A stretch of 64,000 nt of DNA from Alteromonas salexigens (GCF_025628895.1 NZ_JAOTJC010000008.1:181312-245311), one strand, 5' to 3'. Shown: positions 25,256 to 35,033, counted from the stretch's first letter. Notes: generated from the sequence alone by a model not told the origin. A program made the numbers and translations.

Positions 25256-27217
25256 ATGATGCAACAAGTTGCCGCTTCGCGTTCAGACATTGCCGCTTTA
25301 GGCAAATCATCCGCTCAGACTGAGACGGACGCCCAGCAGACCGAGAGCGAATTCGGCGCCCTGTTTCAGCAGGCGGCCGAGGCAGACAAGGGGGCAAACC
25401 CTGCTACCAGCGGAGCTGCATCAACATCAGAGCAAGGTCGCCAGACCAGTGACCGTCAGTCACATCAAGAGTTGAACCGCTCCCGCCAGGCCGCAGACAA
25501 GGCCAGCGTTAACAGCTCCGGCGAGGACGCTGAGTACGTTACAGATGCACCGGAGCGAACCGATGGGGTGAGTGCCGCCGAACCTGCGGAAAGTAAGGCC
25601 GACCGGATGACCTCCATTCCGGTAGAGCCGGTCACCGACGAACCGAATGACGGTAACCTGGTGGACATGAAAGCGCTGCCGGAGAAAGCCTCGCTTCAGG
25701 ATTTATTAAACGATCAGCAAGGCGAGGTGGACTGGCTGGCCTACGTAGATGCAGTGCGTAAAGCAAGCGGGGAGGCGGTCGCTCCGGAAAAGCCCGGGGA
25801 CAGGTATGAAACCCTGCCTGTCATGCCTGCACCGGCAGCCTCTGATGAGGCCGCAACCGATCCTCTGACTGCATTACTGGCAGCGCTGCACGGCGAAGAT
25901 CCGGCTGCAGAGGCTGCACAGTTCAGCGCGATAGAAGCAACCGGAATTACAGCGGGCAAGGTCACTGAACACAGGGCAGACAAAGGCGACGGGAAGCAGG
26001 AAATTTTGCCGATCATGCCTATCATGACCCGTATCGCTGAGCTATTAGGTGAGCAGACTAGTGAAGGCACAGGAGCACCTGCATCGGGCAGCAACAAAGA
26101 GGCATTGAGTGCTCTGCGCGGGGAGTTAATGGCGGCACTGCGTCAGAATACCGGCAGTAACGAAACTGTGAATAACGCGCCGCTGGCAAATCTGACTGAA
26201 GGCGATGCTGATTTATTGTTACAGGTATTGCAGTCGGAAGTAGTGCAAGCGGCAAAAGACGGGGGCGAAAAGCTCAAAACGCTACCGGTTGGACCCGGCC
26301 CCGAAGTGGGCGCGAATAATCAAACCGGACAACTTGCTGGCATGGCCACCGCCGATGCGGCAAAAAGTTTAATGCAGAGTATGCAGGCAGGCAGTGAAGC
26401 CAGTCAGCAGCAAATGACCGAAGCCCTGGCTGAAAAAGTTGTGGCATTGTTACCGCCAACGGCATCCGATCAGCAACACCAGCAGGTGAAGCAGTCTATT
26501 ATAGGTGGTATTCAGGAAATACAGTCGCAGCTGGCGCAGGGGCGAGAACCGGGAATTGATTTGAAAGCGTTAGTCACCGATGCCCTTCGTGATGCCAATA
26601 TACCGGTTACACCGCACATGCTGTCCCAGGCTGAACAGCAGGTCTCTCAGCTGCATATGATGTTGAGTAGCGCGCAAAGTACTGCTGCCCAGGTAGTCAG
26701 TTCACAGCTGGTTTCAACCGATGCGGTTATTCAGGAGAATAGTCAGGTTCGCAGTGAGTCTACTAAAGCGCAGGCCCAGGCCGACGGGCTGGATAAACCG
26801 GTAAATATTACTAAAGCTGAGGGGCAACAGCAGCTTCACGAAAAAATCCGCTGGATGGTGAACGCCCGTAACCCGATGGCCGAAATTCGTCTGGATCCGC
26901 CCGAACTGGGCAGTATGCAGGTCCGGGTTAATGTGAACGGCGATACCGCCAGCGTTAACTTTGTGGTGCAGTCGCAGCAGGCAAAAGACGCGCTGGCTGA
27001 TGCAGCGCCCCGTCTACGGGATATGCTGGCTGAGCAGGGTATTGAGCTGGGAGAGTCATTCGTACAGCAACAGGGTAGTGGCGAGGAGGGTACCGGCGAC
27101 GAGACTGACGGTCAGTTTGCTGGCCGGGGTCAGCGCAGCGACGATGAAGAGGAACATACGGTGATAGAACAGCCAATCACCCGTGAAAGCCGGGGCGGAA
27201 TTGATTACTATGCGTAA
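25256..27217 (+). CDS. fliK: Flagellar hook-length control protein FliK
   Basis: A 653-residue FliK, long for the family. The first 450 residues are low in hydrophobic residues, rich in Ala, Gln, Glu and Ser, and poorly conserved, as expected for the ruler part. The C-terminal switch domain is clear: KIRWMVNARNPMAEIRLDPP, then LGSMQVRVNVNGDTASVNFV and LADAAPRLRDMLAEQGIELG. It measures hook length and switches FlhB to filament export. The frame is open from GTG 25238, but the ATG at 25256 is preceded by an ACAGGA site with good spacing, so it is chosen. A sigma-54 promoter just upstream makes it the head of the fliK-flhB operon. Confidence 0.93.
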   Translation: MMQQVAASRSDIAALGKSSAQTETDAQQTESEFGALFQQAAEADKGANPATSGAASTSEQGRQTSDRQSHQELNRSRQAADKASVNSSGEDAEYVTDAPERTDGVSAAEPAESKADRMTSIPVEPVTDEPNDGNLVDMKALPEKASLQDLLNDQQGEVDWLAYVDAVRKASGEAVAPEKPGDRYETLPVMPAPAASDEAATDPLTALLAALHGEDPAAEAAQFSAIEATGITAGKVTEHRADKGDGKQEILPIMPIMTRIAELLGEQTSEGTGAPASGSNKEALSALRGELMAALRQNTGSNETVNNAPLANLTEGDADLLLQVLQSEVVQAAKDGGEKLKTLPVGPGPEVGANNQTGQLAGMATADAAKSLMQSMQAGSEASQQQMTEALAEKVVALLPPTASDQQHQQVKQSIIGGIQEIQSQLAQGREPGIDLKALVTDALRDANIPVTPHMLSQAEQQVSQLHMMLSSAQSTAAQVVSSQLVSTDAVIQENSQVRSESTKAQAQADGLDKPVNITKAEGQQQLHEKIRWMVNARNPMAEIRLDPPELGSMQVRVNVNGDTASVNFVVQSQQAKDALADAAPRLRDMLAEQGIELGESFVQQQGSGEEGTGDETDGQFAGRGQRSDDEEEHTVIEQPITRESRGGIDYYA

Positions 27218-27302
27218 AAAAGCGTGCACTTTGACTTTAGCAGCATTGCCATTTAGCGCTGAAGCCCGATAATACGCCCTAGCAAACACAGAAGGGTTAC
27301 CC

Positions 27303-27827
27303 ATGGCAGAAGAAGAATTACAAATCGAGGAAGATGGCAAGAAGAAAGGCAAAATGATGATGATCATCATGATTGCCGTCGTGCTGATTGTGGGCGGCGG
27401 GGCCGCATATTTCTTCCTGTTTACCGGCGATGACACGCCAGCAGCCGCGCAGCTGGCTGCTACTGATGGCGCAGCAGCGCAGGCACCGGCAGCAAACGCC
27501 CAGGTAGGCACCGCGTTATATGTGGCGATGCCACGGCCGTTTGTCTTTAATGTCCCCGGCAGCGGTCGTGACCGGCTGGTGCAGATAAAAGTACAGTTAT
27601 TGGTTCGCGGGTCCGATAACGAAGAAATAGCCAAGTCTCATATCCCGTTAATTGAAGGCAAGTTGCTCCAGGTATTCAGTTCCGCTAATGCGGATGACCT
27701 GGTGACCGAAGCGGGAAAAGTTGAACTGCGCGACAAGGCAGCTCAGGAAGTACAGACTGCGATGCAGGATATCGCGGGTGCCAAAGTTGTTGAGCGGGTG
27801 TTGTTCACCGGCTTTGTCATGCAATAA
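27303..27827 (+). CDS. fliL: Flagellar basal body-associated protein FliL
   Basis: A 174-residue single-pass membrane protein that supports the stator around the motor. A lysine-rich cytoplasmic N-terminus (DGKKKGKMMM) precedes the membrane helix near residues 18-40 (IIMIAVVLIVGGGAAYFFLF). A flexible Ala-rich linker follows, then the periplasmic domain with PRPFVFNVPGSGRDRLVQI and the typical ending RVLFTGFVMQ. The start has an AAGGG site upstream. It lies 85 bases after fliK, a gap without a convincing promoter, and 12 bases before fliM. Confidence 0.94.
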   Translation: MAEEELQIEEDGKKKGKMMMIIMIAVVLIVGGGAAYFFLFTGDDTPAAAQLAATDGAAAQAPAANAQVGTALYVAMPRPFVFNVPGSGRDRLVQIKVQLLVRGSDNEEIAKSHIPLIEGKLLQVFSSANADDLVTEAGKVELRDKAAQEVQTAMQDIAGAKVVERVLFTGFVMQ

Positions 27828-27839
27828 CAGGAATGCCAT

Positions 27840-28898
27840 GTGAGTGATTTATTATCCCAAGACGAAATCGATGCCCTGTTACATGGTGTCGATGACGTAG
27901 AAGAAGAAGAGGTCAGCGATTCGCCCTCGGATTCGTCTGCGCTGGAGTATGATTTCTCCTCACAGGACAGAATTGTCCGAGGACGCATGCCCACCCTGGA
28001 AATCGTTAATGAGCGATTCGCCCGGCATATGCGGGTGAGCCTGTTTAACATGATGCGTCGCTCCGCCGAAGTCTCCATTAATGGCATTCAGATGATCAAG
28101 TTTGGTGAGTACATACATACCCTGTTTGTACCTACCAGTCTGAATATGGTGCGTTTCCGCCCGCTTAAGGGCACCGGACTCATTACCATGGAAGCGCGGC
28201 TGGTGTTTATTCTGGTAGACAACTTTTTTGGTGGTGACGGACGCTATCACGCCAAAATTGAAGGCCGGGAGTTCACACCTACCGAGCGCCGGATTATCCA
28301 AATGCTTCTTAAAATCATCTTTGAAGATTATAAAGAAGCCTGGGCGCCGGTAATGGACGTGTCTTTTGAATACCTCGATTCAGAAGTAAACCCGGCCATG
28401 GCCAACATTGTGAGCCCCACCGAAGTGGTGGTGATCAGTTCTTTTCATATTGAGCTGGATGGCGGCGGGGGGGACTTTCACGTATCGCTGCCGTATTCCA
28501 TGCTGGAGCCCATCCGCGAACTGCTGGATGCCGGCGTTCAGAGTGATAAAGAAGACACTGATTTGCGCTGGAGCAAGGCGCTGCGCGATGAAATTATGGA
28601 TGTGAAAGTGGCACTTACCACCCATATGCTGGATGTGGATGTACCATTGAAAGATGTCATGGAATTTAAAGAGGGTGACATTATTCCGGTGGAAATGCCG
28701 GAGCATATCACTGTGCTGATTGAGGATCTGCCCACCTTCCGCGCGAAGCTTGGGCGTTCCCGTGACCATTTGGCACTGAAGATTACAGAAAAGATCCCGC
28801 GGCCAACGTCGGTGAAATCTGAACTACAGTTATTAACACGCGGCGGTCGTATCATCGATAACGATGCGGAGCTGCAAGTACTCGAAGAAGACCTGTAA
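27840..28898 (+). CDS. fliM: Flagellar motor switch protein FliM
   Basis: A 352-residue switch protein. The N-terminal peptide LLSQDEIDALLHGV is the docking site for phosphorylated CheY. The middle domain contains the FliG-contact motif GGDG (FFGGDGRYHAKIEGREFT), and the C-terminal SpoA domain (residues about 270-335) resembles FliN. The start is GTG 27840; an overlapping ATG at 27838 is out of frame and meets a stop at once, so the GTG with an ACAGGAA site is the real start. Genes fliM, fliN and fliO follow closely, as in other polar-flagellum operons. Confidence 0.96.
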   Translation: MSDLLSQDEIDALLHGVDDVEEEEVSDSPSDSSALEYDFSSQDRIVRGRMPTLEIVNERFARHMRVSLFNMMRRSAEVSINGIQMIKFGEYIHTLFVPTSLNMVRFRPLKGTGLITMEARLVFILVDNFFGGDGRYHAKIEGREFTPTERRIIQMLLKIIFEDYKEAWAPVMDVSFEYLDSEVNPAMANIVSPTEVVVISSFHIELDGGGGDFHVSLPYSMLEPIRELLDAGVQSDKEDTDLRWSKALRDEIMDVKVALTTHMLDVDVPLKDVMEFKEGDIIPVEMPEHITVLIEDLPTFRAKLGRSRDHLALKITEKIPRPTSVKSELQLLTRGGRIIDNDAELQVLEEDL

Positions 28899-28925
28899 CA
28901 GGTCGTTGCGACAAGAGGCAATCCT

Positions 28926-29345
28926 ATGAGTGAAGAAGACGGCATGGACGATTGGGCTGCTGCCATGGCAGAGCAGGCCGATTCAGAAGCTGATGAGCAG
29001 GGCGAGGGCGGCAACGACGGCGATGACGTTAGGGTTGCTGAGCTCGATGAACTGTCTGACGACGCGCCTATCTCCCAGGAAGAAAAGAAAAAGCTAGATA
29101 CTATCCTGGATATCCCGGTTACCATTTCTATGGAAGTGGGGCGCAGCCAAATCAGTATCCGAAATTTATTGCAGCTGAACCAGGGCTCGGTGGTGGAACT
29201 GGACCGGGTGGCGGGCGAGCCATTAGATGTTTTGGTTAATGGCACGTTGATTGCTCATGGAGAGGTAGTAGTAGTCAACGATAAGTTCGGGATTCGGTTA
29301 ACGGATGTTATTAGTCAAATCGAGAGAATTAAAAAACTCAGGTAA
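28926..29345 (+). CDS. fliN: Flagellar motor switch protein FliN
   Basis: A 139-residue protein with an acidic N-terminal half and a C-terminal SpoA domain: LDIPVTISMEVGRSQISIRN, VVELDRVAGEPLDVLVNGTL, and EVVVVNDKFGIRLTDVISQ. FliN forms the bottom of the C ring together with FliM and also receives the FliH-FliI export complex. An AAGAGGCAA site precedes ATG 28926. The end of the gene overlaps the longest possible reading of fliO but not the start preferred here. Confidence 0.96.
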   Translation: MSEEDGMDDWAAAMAEQADSEADEQGEGGNDGDDVRVAELDELSDDAPISQEEKKKLDTILDIPVTISMEVGRSQISIRNLLQLNQGSVVELDRVAGEPLDVLVNGTLIAHGEVVVVNDKFGIRLTDVISQIERIKKLR

Positions 29346-29373
29346 AACTCTTTTGAAAGCAGGAGGTTGCGCA

Positions 29374-29790
29374 ATGCTCCCTCTTGCTGCTTCCCCTTCT
29401 GCTGTCGCTCAAAGCACGCAATCAATCACTAATCCCACGTCGGTACTGTCAATTTTTCTATCACTTTTGCTGGTGGTCGGGATTATCTTTGCGCTTGCCT
29501 GGGTAATGCGTCGATTTAATGTCACTCACAGTGGTAACGCCCAAATGACCGTGGTTTCCAGTATGATGGCCGGAGCAAAAGAAAAAATTATGGTTATTCA
29601 GGTAGGCGACGAGCAGCATTTAGTGGGCGTCACCGCGAATAACATTAACCATCTGAGCAAGCTCGACAAACCTCTGGAAGTAAGTAAGCCCGCCTCATCT
29701 CCCTCCGCCGATCAGTTTAAACAAAAGCTGGTCGCCGCGATGGCAGGTAAGTTAAATCCGGCGGTAAAGGAGCCTGGCCATGAACGTTAG
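29374..29790 (+). CDS. fliO: Flagellar biosynthesis protein FliO
   Basis: FliO helps assemble the FliP ring of the export gate. A single membrane helix ([21 protein letters not shown], bases about 29450-29505) is followed by a positively charged stretch (VMRRFNV) and the cytoplasmic FliO domain with [15 protein letters not shown]. The frame is open from ATG 29305, inside fliN. The ATG at 29374 has a perfect AGGAGGT seven bases upstream and is chosen, giving 138 residues. TTG 29353 is a real alternative, because the residues just before and after 29374 ([15 protein letters not shown]) could be the end of a cleavable signal peptide. The gene end overlaps fliP by 11 bases. Confidence 0.85.
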   Translation: MLPLAASPSAVAQSTQSITNPTSVLSIFLSLLLVVGIIFALAWVMRRFNVTHSGNAQMTVVSSMMAGAKEKIMVIQVGDEQHLVGVTANNINHLSKLDKPLEVSKPASSPSADQFKQKLVAAMAGKLNPAVKEPGHER

Positions 29791-30547
29791 TCGTTGCTTT
29801 GGGCTAATAGCCGCAGCTGTAATTGTGTGGGCGCTCGGCGCCGAACCGGTAATGGCCCAACAGGGAATTTCTGCGGTTACGGTGAGCACTAATCCGGATG
29901 GTACGCAGGATTACACTATGACGCTGCAGGCGCTGTTTATTATGACAGCGCTGAGTCTCATTCCTGCCTTCATCATGATGATGACCTCATTTACCCGCAT
30001 CATCGTGGTACTGTCAATTTTGCGCCAGGCCATTGGTTTGCAGCAATCGCCGTCTAACCAAATTCTCATCGGTGTGACCCTGTTTCTGACCATGTTCATT
30101 ATGAAGCCGGTGTTCGACGAGATTAACGAGCGTGCCTTACAGCCTTACCTGGAAGAAGAGATGAGCTCCAAAGAAGCACTCGAGCAGGCGAAGGGGCCCA
30201 TGCGCGCATTTATGCTGTCGCAAACCCGGGTGAAAGATCTGGAAACCTTTGTGCGCATCGCCGGTGAAGAAGATAAGTATCAGGAGCCCGCCGACGTACC
30301 GCTGACAATCCTTATACCGGCATTTGTCACCAGTGAGCTGAAAACCGCCTTTCAAATTGGCTTTATGTTGTTCATTCCGTTTCTGATCATCGACTTGGTG
30401 GTGGCCTCCATTCTAATGGCCATGGGTATGATGATGCTGTCACCCATGATCGTATCGCTGCCGTTCAAACTGATGTTGTTTGTGCTGGTGGATGGCTGGA
30501 ATCTGATTTTCGGTACCCTGGCAACCAGCTTCGGTATGGGTGTATAG
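29780..30547 (+). CDS. fliP: Flagellar export gate protein FliP
   Basis: A 255-residue core component of the type III export gate. A cleavable signal peptide is visible ([20 protein letters not shown], ending near AEPVMAQ), as is usual for FliP. Four membrane helices follow. Family signatures are [17 protein letters not shown] with [19 protein letters not shown], and [20 protein letters not shown] towards the C-terminus. FliP forms a pentamer around the export channel with FliQ and FliR. It starts inside the end of fliO and is followed by fliQ after nine bases. Confidence 0.96.
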   Translation: MNVSRCFGLIAAAVIVWALGAEPVMAQQGISAVTVSTNPDGTQDYTMTLQALFIMTALSLIPAFIMMMTSFTRIIVVLSILRQAIGLQQSPSNQILIGVTLFLTMFIMKPVFDEINERALQPYLEEEMSSKEALEQAKGPMRAFMLSQTRVKDLETFVRIAGEEDKYQEPADVPLTILIPAFVTSELKTAFQIGFMLFIPFLIIDLVVASILMAMGMMMLSPMIVSLPFKLMLFVLVDGWNLIFGTLATSFGMGV

Positions 30548-30556
30548 GAGAGCAGC

Positions 30557-30826
30557 ATGTCACCAGAGGTATTTGTCGAAATTCTCCGCGAAGCCATGTT
30601 CATGGTAATCATGCTGGTGTCCGCTGTTATCGTGCCCAGCTTGATCGTGGGACTGATTGTGGCGGTGTTTCAGGCCGCCACGTCCATAAACGAGCAAACC
30701 ATGAGCTTCTTGCCAAGACTGCTGGTGACCCTGCTGGCCCTGAGTTGGGGCGGCAACTGGCTGGTACAGCAACTGATGGATTATTTCTTTCACATGGTCG
30801 ACCTTATTCCGCAGGTGGTGGGCTAA
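30557..30826 (+). CDS. fliQ: Flagellar export gate protein FliQ
   Basis: An 89-residue protein with two hydrophobic helices (VIMLVSAVIVPSLIVGLIVA and LLVTLLALSWGGNWLVQQLM) joined by the conserved loop VFQAATSINEQTMSFLPRL. Length and pattern match FliQ, which wraps around the FliP-FliR core of the export gate. A GGAGAG site lies upstream of ATG 30557. The fliR ATG follows two bases after its stop. Confidence 0.96.
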   Translation: MSPEVFVEILREAMFMVIMLVSAVIVPSLIVGLIVAVFQAATSINEQTMSFLPRLLVTLLALSWGGNWLVQQLMDYFFHMVDLIPQVVG

Positions 30827-30828
30827 CC

Positions 30829-31611
30829 ATGGAATACGATTTGAGCACCATCAATCAGTTTCTGGCTGATATGTTGCTGCCGTTTATGCGTATATCCGGG
30901 TTATTCGCAGCCATGATTGGATTGAGTGCCAAGTCTATTCCGCCGCCGGTCAGAGCATTACTGGCAGTCATGCTTACCCTGGTCATTATGCCCGTGGTGC
31001 CGCCGTCACCGGTGACTGATATGGTCAATGTGGGAACCTTTGTGCTGGCTATTCAGCAGCTGTTGATCGGGATTGCGATAGGCTTTGTTTCTATGATGGT
31101 ACTGAATACCTTCGTACTGGCAGGGCAGGTAGTTGCAATGCAGACCGGCCTGGGCTTTGCCTCTATCGTTGACCCGGTGAACGGCATCAACGTACCCGCG
31201 GTGGGTCAGTTCTATCTAATCCTGGCCACATTGCTGTTCTGGGCGATGGACGGGCACCTGTCGATGATTCATATGATTGTTATCAGTTTTGAGGCCTTTC
31301 CCATTGGCGCGGAATGGTTCAGTGGTGATCAACTCAGATCGATTGCACACTGGGGCGGATGGATGTTTGTGTCAGCCCTCACGCTGTCGTTAGCGCCGAT
31401 TGTGTCATTGCTTATTGTTAACCTGGCATTTGGGGTGATGACCAAGGCGGCGCCACAGCTGAATATTTTCAGTATCGGTTTTCCCATTGCGCAGGTCACC
31501 GGGCTTATTATCATTTGGATCACCATGGAAAACTTCATTACTCACTTTGAGCTGCAGTGGACCCGGGCACAGCAGTTTATGTGTGAACTGTTGCGGATAT
31601 GTCCGCCCTAG
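30829..31611 (+). CDS. fliR: Flagellar export gate protein FliR
   Basis: A 260-residue multi-span membrane protein. The frame extends upstream to 30745 inside fliQ, but ATG 30829, two bases after the fliQ stop, gives the standard FliR length and N-terminus. Family features include ADMLLPFMRISGLFAAMIGL at the start, IGFVSMMVLNTFVLAGQVVA, and QTGLGFASIVDPVNGINVP. FliR supplies the single asymmetric subunit of the FliPQR export gate. The flhB ATG lies 11 bases downstream. Confidence 0.95.
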   Translation: MEYDLSTINQFLADMLLPFMRISGLFAAMIGLSAKSIPPPVRALLAVMLTLVIMPVVPPSPVTDMVNVGTFVLAIQQLLIGIAIGFVSMMVLNTFVLAGQVVAMQTGLGFASIVDPVNGINVPAVGQFYLILATLLFWAMDGHLSMIHMIVISFEAFPIGAEWFSGDQLRSIAHWGGWMFVSALTLSLAPIVSLLIVNLAFGVMTKAAPQLNIFSIGFPIAQVTGLIIIWITMENFITHFELQWTRAQQFMCELLRICPP

Positions 31612-31622
31612 GAGTATAGCGC

Positions 31623-32747
31623 ATGGCCGATACGCACGAAAAAACAGAAGACCCCACGGGGAAAAAACTCGACGACGCCAAAAAGAAAGGCCAGCTGGCC
31701 CGATCCCGCGAGTTGTCTACCACGCTGGTGCTGATTGGCAGTGCCATCATGTTTCTGGTGCTGGGCGGCCAAATCGCCCAAGCGTTGTATATTGTTACCC
31801 GCCGGTCGTTCTCGCTCTCCCGGGATGAAACCTACGACGTCACGCATATGTTTTCGGCGTGGGGCGAAGCGTTTATGAATATCAGTTCGCCCGTGCTTAT
31901 TTACATGACAGTGACGATGGTGGCAGGTATCTACGGCTCGATTGCGCTGGGTGGGTTTAATTTCACCTGGGAGGGGGCGAAGTTTAAGGGCAACAAAATG
32001 AGCCCCATTGCCGGCTTCAAACGCATGTTCGGTATGAACGGTCTGGTGGAGCTGATTAAAGCCATTGCCAAGTTCTTTGTTATTGCTGCCATGGCGCTGC
32101 TGGCGCTCACAATTTTTCGCGATGAAGCCCTGCATCTGGATGTAGAGCTGTACCCGGGGAATATTTTCCACGCGCTGGACATGCTGGAGTGGGCGTTTCT
32201 TATCCTGGTACTGGGCATGCTGCCGATTGCCGCCATCGATGTGCCTTATCAAATATATAAACACAACAAAGAAATGAAAATGACCAAGCAGGAGGTCAAA
32301 GATGAGCGTAAGAACGCAGACGGCGACCCTCAGGTCAAAGGCCGGATAAGACGCCTGCAGTATCAGGCTGCCGCAAAACGGATGATGCAGGAAGTGCCGA
32401 ATGCCGATGTGGTAGTGACCAACCCCACCCACTTTTCGGTGGCGATTAAATATGATGATAACGGTGGGCGGGCGCCAGTTCTGGTGGCGAAGGGGGCCGA
32501 TGAGCTGGCCATGCATATCCGGAAAATTGCCACCGCCAACGATGTGCCATTGATCCCGTCGCCAATGCTGGCACGGGCCATTTACTATTCCACCGAAATT
32601 GAGCAGGAAATACCCCATAAGCTGTTTATGGCGGTGGCACAGGTACTGGCGTATGTGTATCAGTTAAAAGCCTACCGCAAAGGCAAAGCGCAGCGACCGA
32701 AACCACTGAAAAAGGATTTGCCCATTCCGCCGGAATTAAGGCGCTAA
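31623..32747 (+). CDS. flhB: Flagellar export switch protein FlhB
   Basis: A 374-residue FlhB. The N-terminal half has four membrane helices; before them is the conserved basic stretch EKTEDPTGKKLDDAKKKGQ. The cytoplasmic domain carries the self-cleavage motif NPTH at residues 267-270, after VPNADVVVT. Cleavage between Asn and Pro changes export from rod-hook to filament substrates under control of FliK. The C-terminal tail ends in basic and proline residues (KPLKKDLPIPPELRR). It is the last gene of the fliK operon; 156 bases separate it from flhA. Confidence 0.97.
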   Translation: MADTHEKTEDPTGKKLDDAKKKGQLARSRELSTTLVLIGSAIMFLVLGGQIAQALYIVTRRSFSLSRDETYDVTHMFSAWGEAFMNISSPVLIYMTVTMVAGIYGSIALGGFNFTWEGAKFKGNKMSPIAGFKRMFGMNGLVELIKAIAKFFVIAAMALLALTIFRDEALHLDVELYPGNIFHALDMLEWAFLILVLGMLPIAAIDVPYQIYKHNKEMKMTKQEVKDERKNADGDPQVKGRIRRLQYQAAAKRMMQEVPNADVVVTNPTHFSVAIKYDDNGGRAPVLVAKGADELAMHIRKIATANDVPLIPSPMLARAIYYSTEIEQEIPHKLFMAVAQVLAYVYQLKAYRKGKAQRPKPLKKDLPIPPELRR

Positions 32748-32831
32748 TCACACCTTCTTTTGCCAATGTATGTAACACTAAGTGTTTGTCACACATAGCT
32801 TTAAATGCTTTTGTTGAGGAGCCCTTCAAGC

Positions 32832-32847
32832 TGGCATGGTAGTTGTA
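32832..32847 (+). promoter_or_regulatory. Candidate sigma-54 promoter of flhA
   Basis: TGGCATGGTAGTTGTA has a good -24 element and GTTG at the -12 position, but GT replaces the invariant GC. It ends 57 bases before the flhA ATG. In V. cholerae flhA transcription is sigma-54 dependent, which makes the site plausible although imperfect. Confidence 0.4.
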
Positions 32848-32903
32848 CTAACTTCATCAGAGAGACACGAGTGTCAAATTTCTGATAGTGAGTACAATTC
32901 GCC

Positions 32904-35003
32904 ATGGTGTTATCAGGCTACCTGCAACGGTTTGACAAAAGTCAGCTGCAAAAGCTAACCACCGGCCTCGGCGCCCCTGTGGTGCTGCTGGCCATTATGG
33001 GCATGGTTATACTGCCCATGCCGCCTTTTCTGCTGGATATTCTGTTCAGTTTCAATATTGCCTTATCGTTGGTCATTATCCTGGTGGCCGTCTTCACCGA
33101 ACGGCCGGTGGACTTCGGTATTTTCCCGCTGGTGCTGTTGATAGCCACCGTATTGCGGCTGGCTCTGAATGTGGCTTCTACCCGGGTGGTGTTGCTGTAC
33201 GGCCATGAAGGCGGTGACGCCGCCGGAAAAGTCATTGAGGCTTTCGGCGAAGTGGTTATCGGCGGCAACTACGCGGTAGGTGTGGTGGTATTCGCCATCT
33301 TGCTGATCATTAACTTTAAAGTAGTGACCGCAGGTGCAGGCCGTATCTCAGAAGTGAGCGCTCGCTTTACGTTGGATGCTATGCCGGGTAAGCAGATGGC
33401 GATTGATGCCGACCTTAACGCTGGCTATATCGATCAGGACCAGGCCCGTGAGCGTCGCGAGGAAATTACCGCCGAGGCGGACTTCTACGGTTCAATGGAC
33501 GGTGCCTCAAAATTTGTAAAAGGTGATGCCGTAGCCGGCCTGTTTATCATGCTGATCAATATCGTCGGCGGACTGTTTATCGGCATGATCCAGCATGACC
33601 TGAGCTTCGGCAACGCCATTGAAGTTTATACGATCCTGACTATCGGTGACGGCCTGGTGGCGCAAATTCCTTCGCTGTTACTGTCGGTCGCCACGGCTAT
33701 CATTGTTACCCGGGAAAACGAAACCCAGGAAATGGGCAAGGAAATCCAGACTCAGCTGGGCAATCAGCAGGCTCTGTACATTGCGGCCGGGGTATTGTTT
33801 GTGATGGGGATTATCCCTGGGATGCCACACTTTGCTTTCCTGGGGTTCTCTGCCCTGGCCGCAGGGTATGCGTACTTTCGCGGTAAGCAGGCCAAACAGG
33901 ACGCTGAGGCGCCAGCGCCGGCAACCGGGCTGCAAGCTGAAGAAGGCGGGGCACCGGAAGTTAAAGAGCTTGGCTGGGACGATGTGCAGCAGGTCGATAC
34001 CATTGGCCTGGAAGTCGGATACCGGTTGATCCCGCTGGTGGACAAATCCCAGGGAGGCGAGCTGCTTACCCGTATTAAAGGCGTGCGTAAGAAGTTATCG
34101 CAGGAGCTGGGTTTTCTTATTCCCCCAGTGCATATCCGGGACAATCTGGACCTGGATCCAAACGCGTATCATATCGCTATGCTCGGGGTCACGATCGGCG
34201 ACGCACAAATCAGCCATGATGAGGAGCTGGCCATCAACCCCGGCCAGGTGTTCGGTAATCTGGAAGGCACCGCCACCAAAGACCCGGCGTTTGGTCTCGA
34301 CGCGGTGTGGATTAAACCCGCGAAACGTGAGCATGCCCAAACCCTTGGCTACACCGTAGTGGATGCAGCCACCGTCGTTGCCACCCACCTGAGTCAGTTG
34401 TTAACCAATAATGCGTATCAGCTGTTAGGTCATGAAGAAGTACAGCAACTGCTGGATATGCTGGCGAAAACCAGTCCTAAGCTGGTAGAAGGGCTGGTGC
34501 CGGATATTTTGCAACTGAGTACGGTAGTGAAGGTACTGCAAACCCTGTTGTTTGAAGGGGTTCCCATCCGCGATATGCGCACGATTGTGCAGACCTTAAG
34601 TGAATACGGGCCGAAGAGTCAGGATCCGGATGTGCTGGTGTCGGCAGTTCGTATTGCGCTCAAACGCCTCATCGTGCAGGAGATTACCTCAGGCAGCCGG
34701 GAAATCCCCGTCATAACCTTGGCGCCAGAGTTGGAACAGATGTTGCACCAGTCTCTTCAGGCAGGCGGTGAAGATGGCGCAGGTATCGAGCCAGGGTTGG
34801 CAGACAAACTGCAACAATCACTGCAACAGGCCAGTCAGCAACAAGAGCTGGCAGGCGAGCCGGCGGTGTTATTGACCTCCGGCATGTTGCGCCCGGTCTT
34901 GTCACGGTTCTTAAAATATTCAGTCGCTGGATTACATGTCCTGTCTTATCAGGAAGTACCAGACGACAAACAAATAAAAATTGTCAGCTCTGTGGGTCAA
35001 TAA
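32904..35003 (+). CDS. flhA: Flagellar export apparatus protein FlhA
   Basis: A 699-residue export-gate protein. The N-terminal half has about eight membrane helices (for example PVVLLAIMGMVILPMPPFLL), and the conserved FHIPEP-family loop is present as ARFTLDAMPGKQMAIDADLN with AEADFYGSMDGASKFVKGDA. The C-terminal cytoplasmic domain (from about residue 350) contains GVRKKLSQELGFLIPPVHIRD and forms the nonameric docking ring for substrates and chaperones. It heads the flhA-flhF-flhG-fliA segment. The length is normal. The start at 32904 is without a strong ribosome-binding site. Confidence 0.96.
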   Translation: MVLSGYLQRFDKSQLQKLTTGLGAPVVLLAIMGMVILPMPPFLLDILFSFNIALSLVIILVAVFTERPVDFGIFPLVLLIATVLRLALNVASTRVVLLYGHEGGDAAGKVIEAFGEVVIGGNYAVGVVVFAILLIINFKVVTAGAGRISEVSARFTLDAMPGKQMAIDADLNAGYIDQDQARERREEITAEADFYGSMDGASKFVKGDAVAGLFIMLINIVGGLFIGMIQHDLSFGNAIEVYTILTIGDGLVAQIPSLLLSVATAIIVTRENETQEMGKEIQTQLGNQQALYIAAGVLFVMGIIPGMPHFAFLGFSALAAGYAYFRGKQAKQDAEAPAPATGLQAEEGGAPEVKELGWDDVQQVDTIGLEVGYRLIPLVDKSQGGELLTRIKGVRKKLSQELGFLIPPVHIRDNLDLDPNAYHIAMLGVTIGDAQISHDEELAINPGQVFGNLEGTATKDPAFGLDAVWIKPAKREHAQTLGYTVVDAATVVATHLSQLLTNNAYQLLGHEEVQQLLDMLAKTSPKLVEGLVPDILQLSTVVKVLQTLLFEGVPIRDMRTIVQTLSEYGPKSQDPDVLVSAVRIALKRLIVQEITSGSREIPVITLAPELEQMLHQSLQAGGEDGAGIEPGLADKLQQSLQQASQQQELAGEPAVLLTSGMLRPVLSRFLKYSVAGLHVLSYQEVPDDKQIKIVSSVGQ

Positions 35004-35033
35004 TCTGACGCCCGTTGCGTAGTGAGGTTGGGA

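Noticed and set aside
27265..27272. CCCGATAA upstream of fliL as a sigma-28 -10 element
   Set aside because: The position 15 bases upstream reads TTGC rather than TAAA, so there is no -35 element.
31608..32618. 336-codon open frame on the minus strand
   Set aside because: It lies wholly antisense to flhB, whose product is complete and recognisable; composition is that of a shadow frame and there is no ribosome-binding site.
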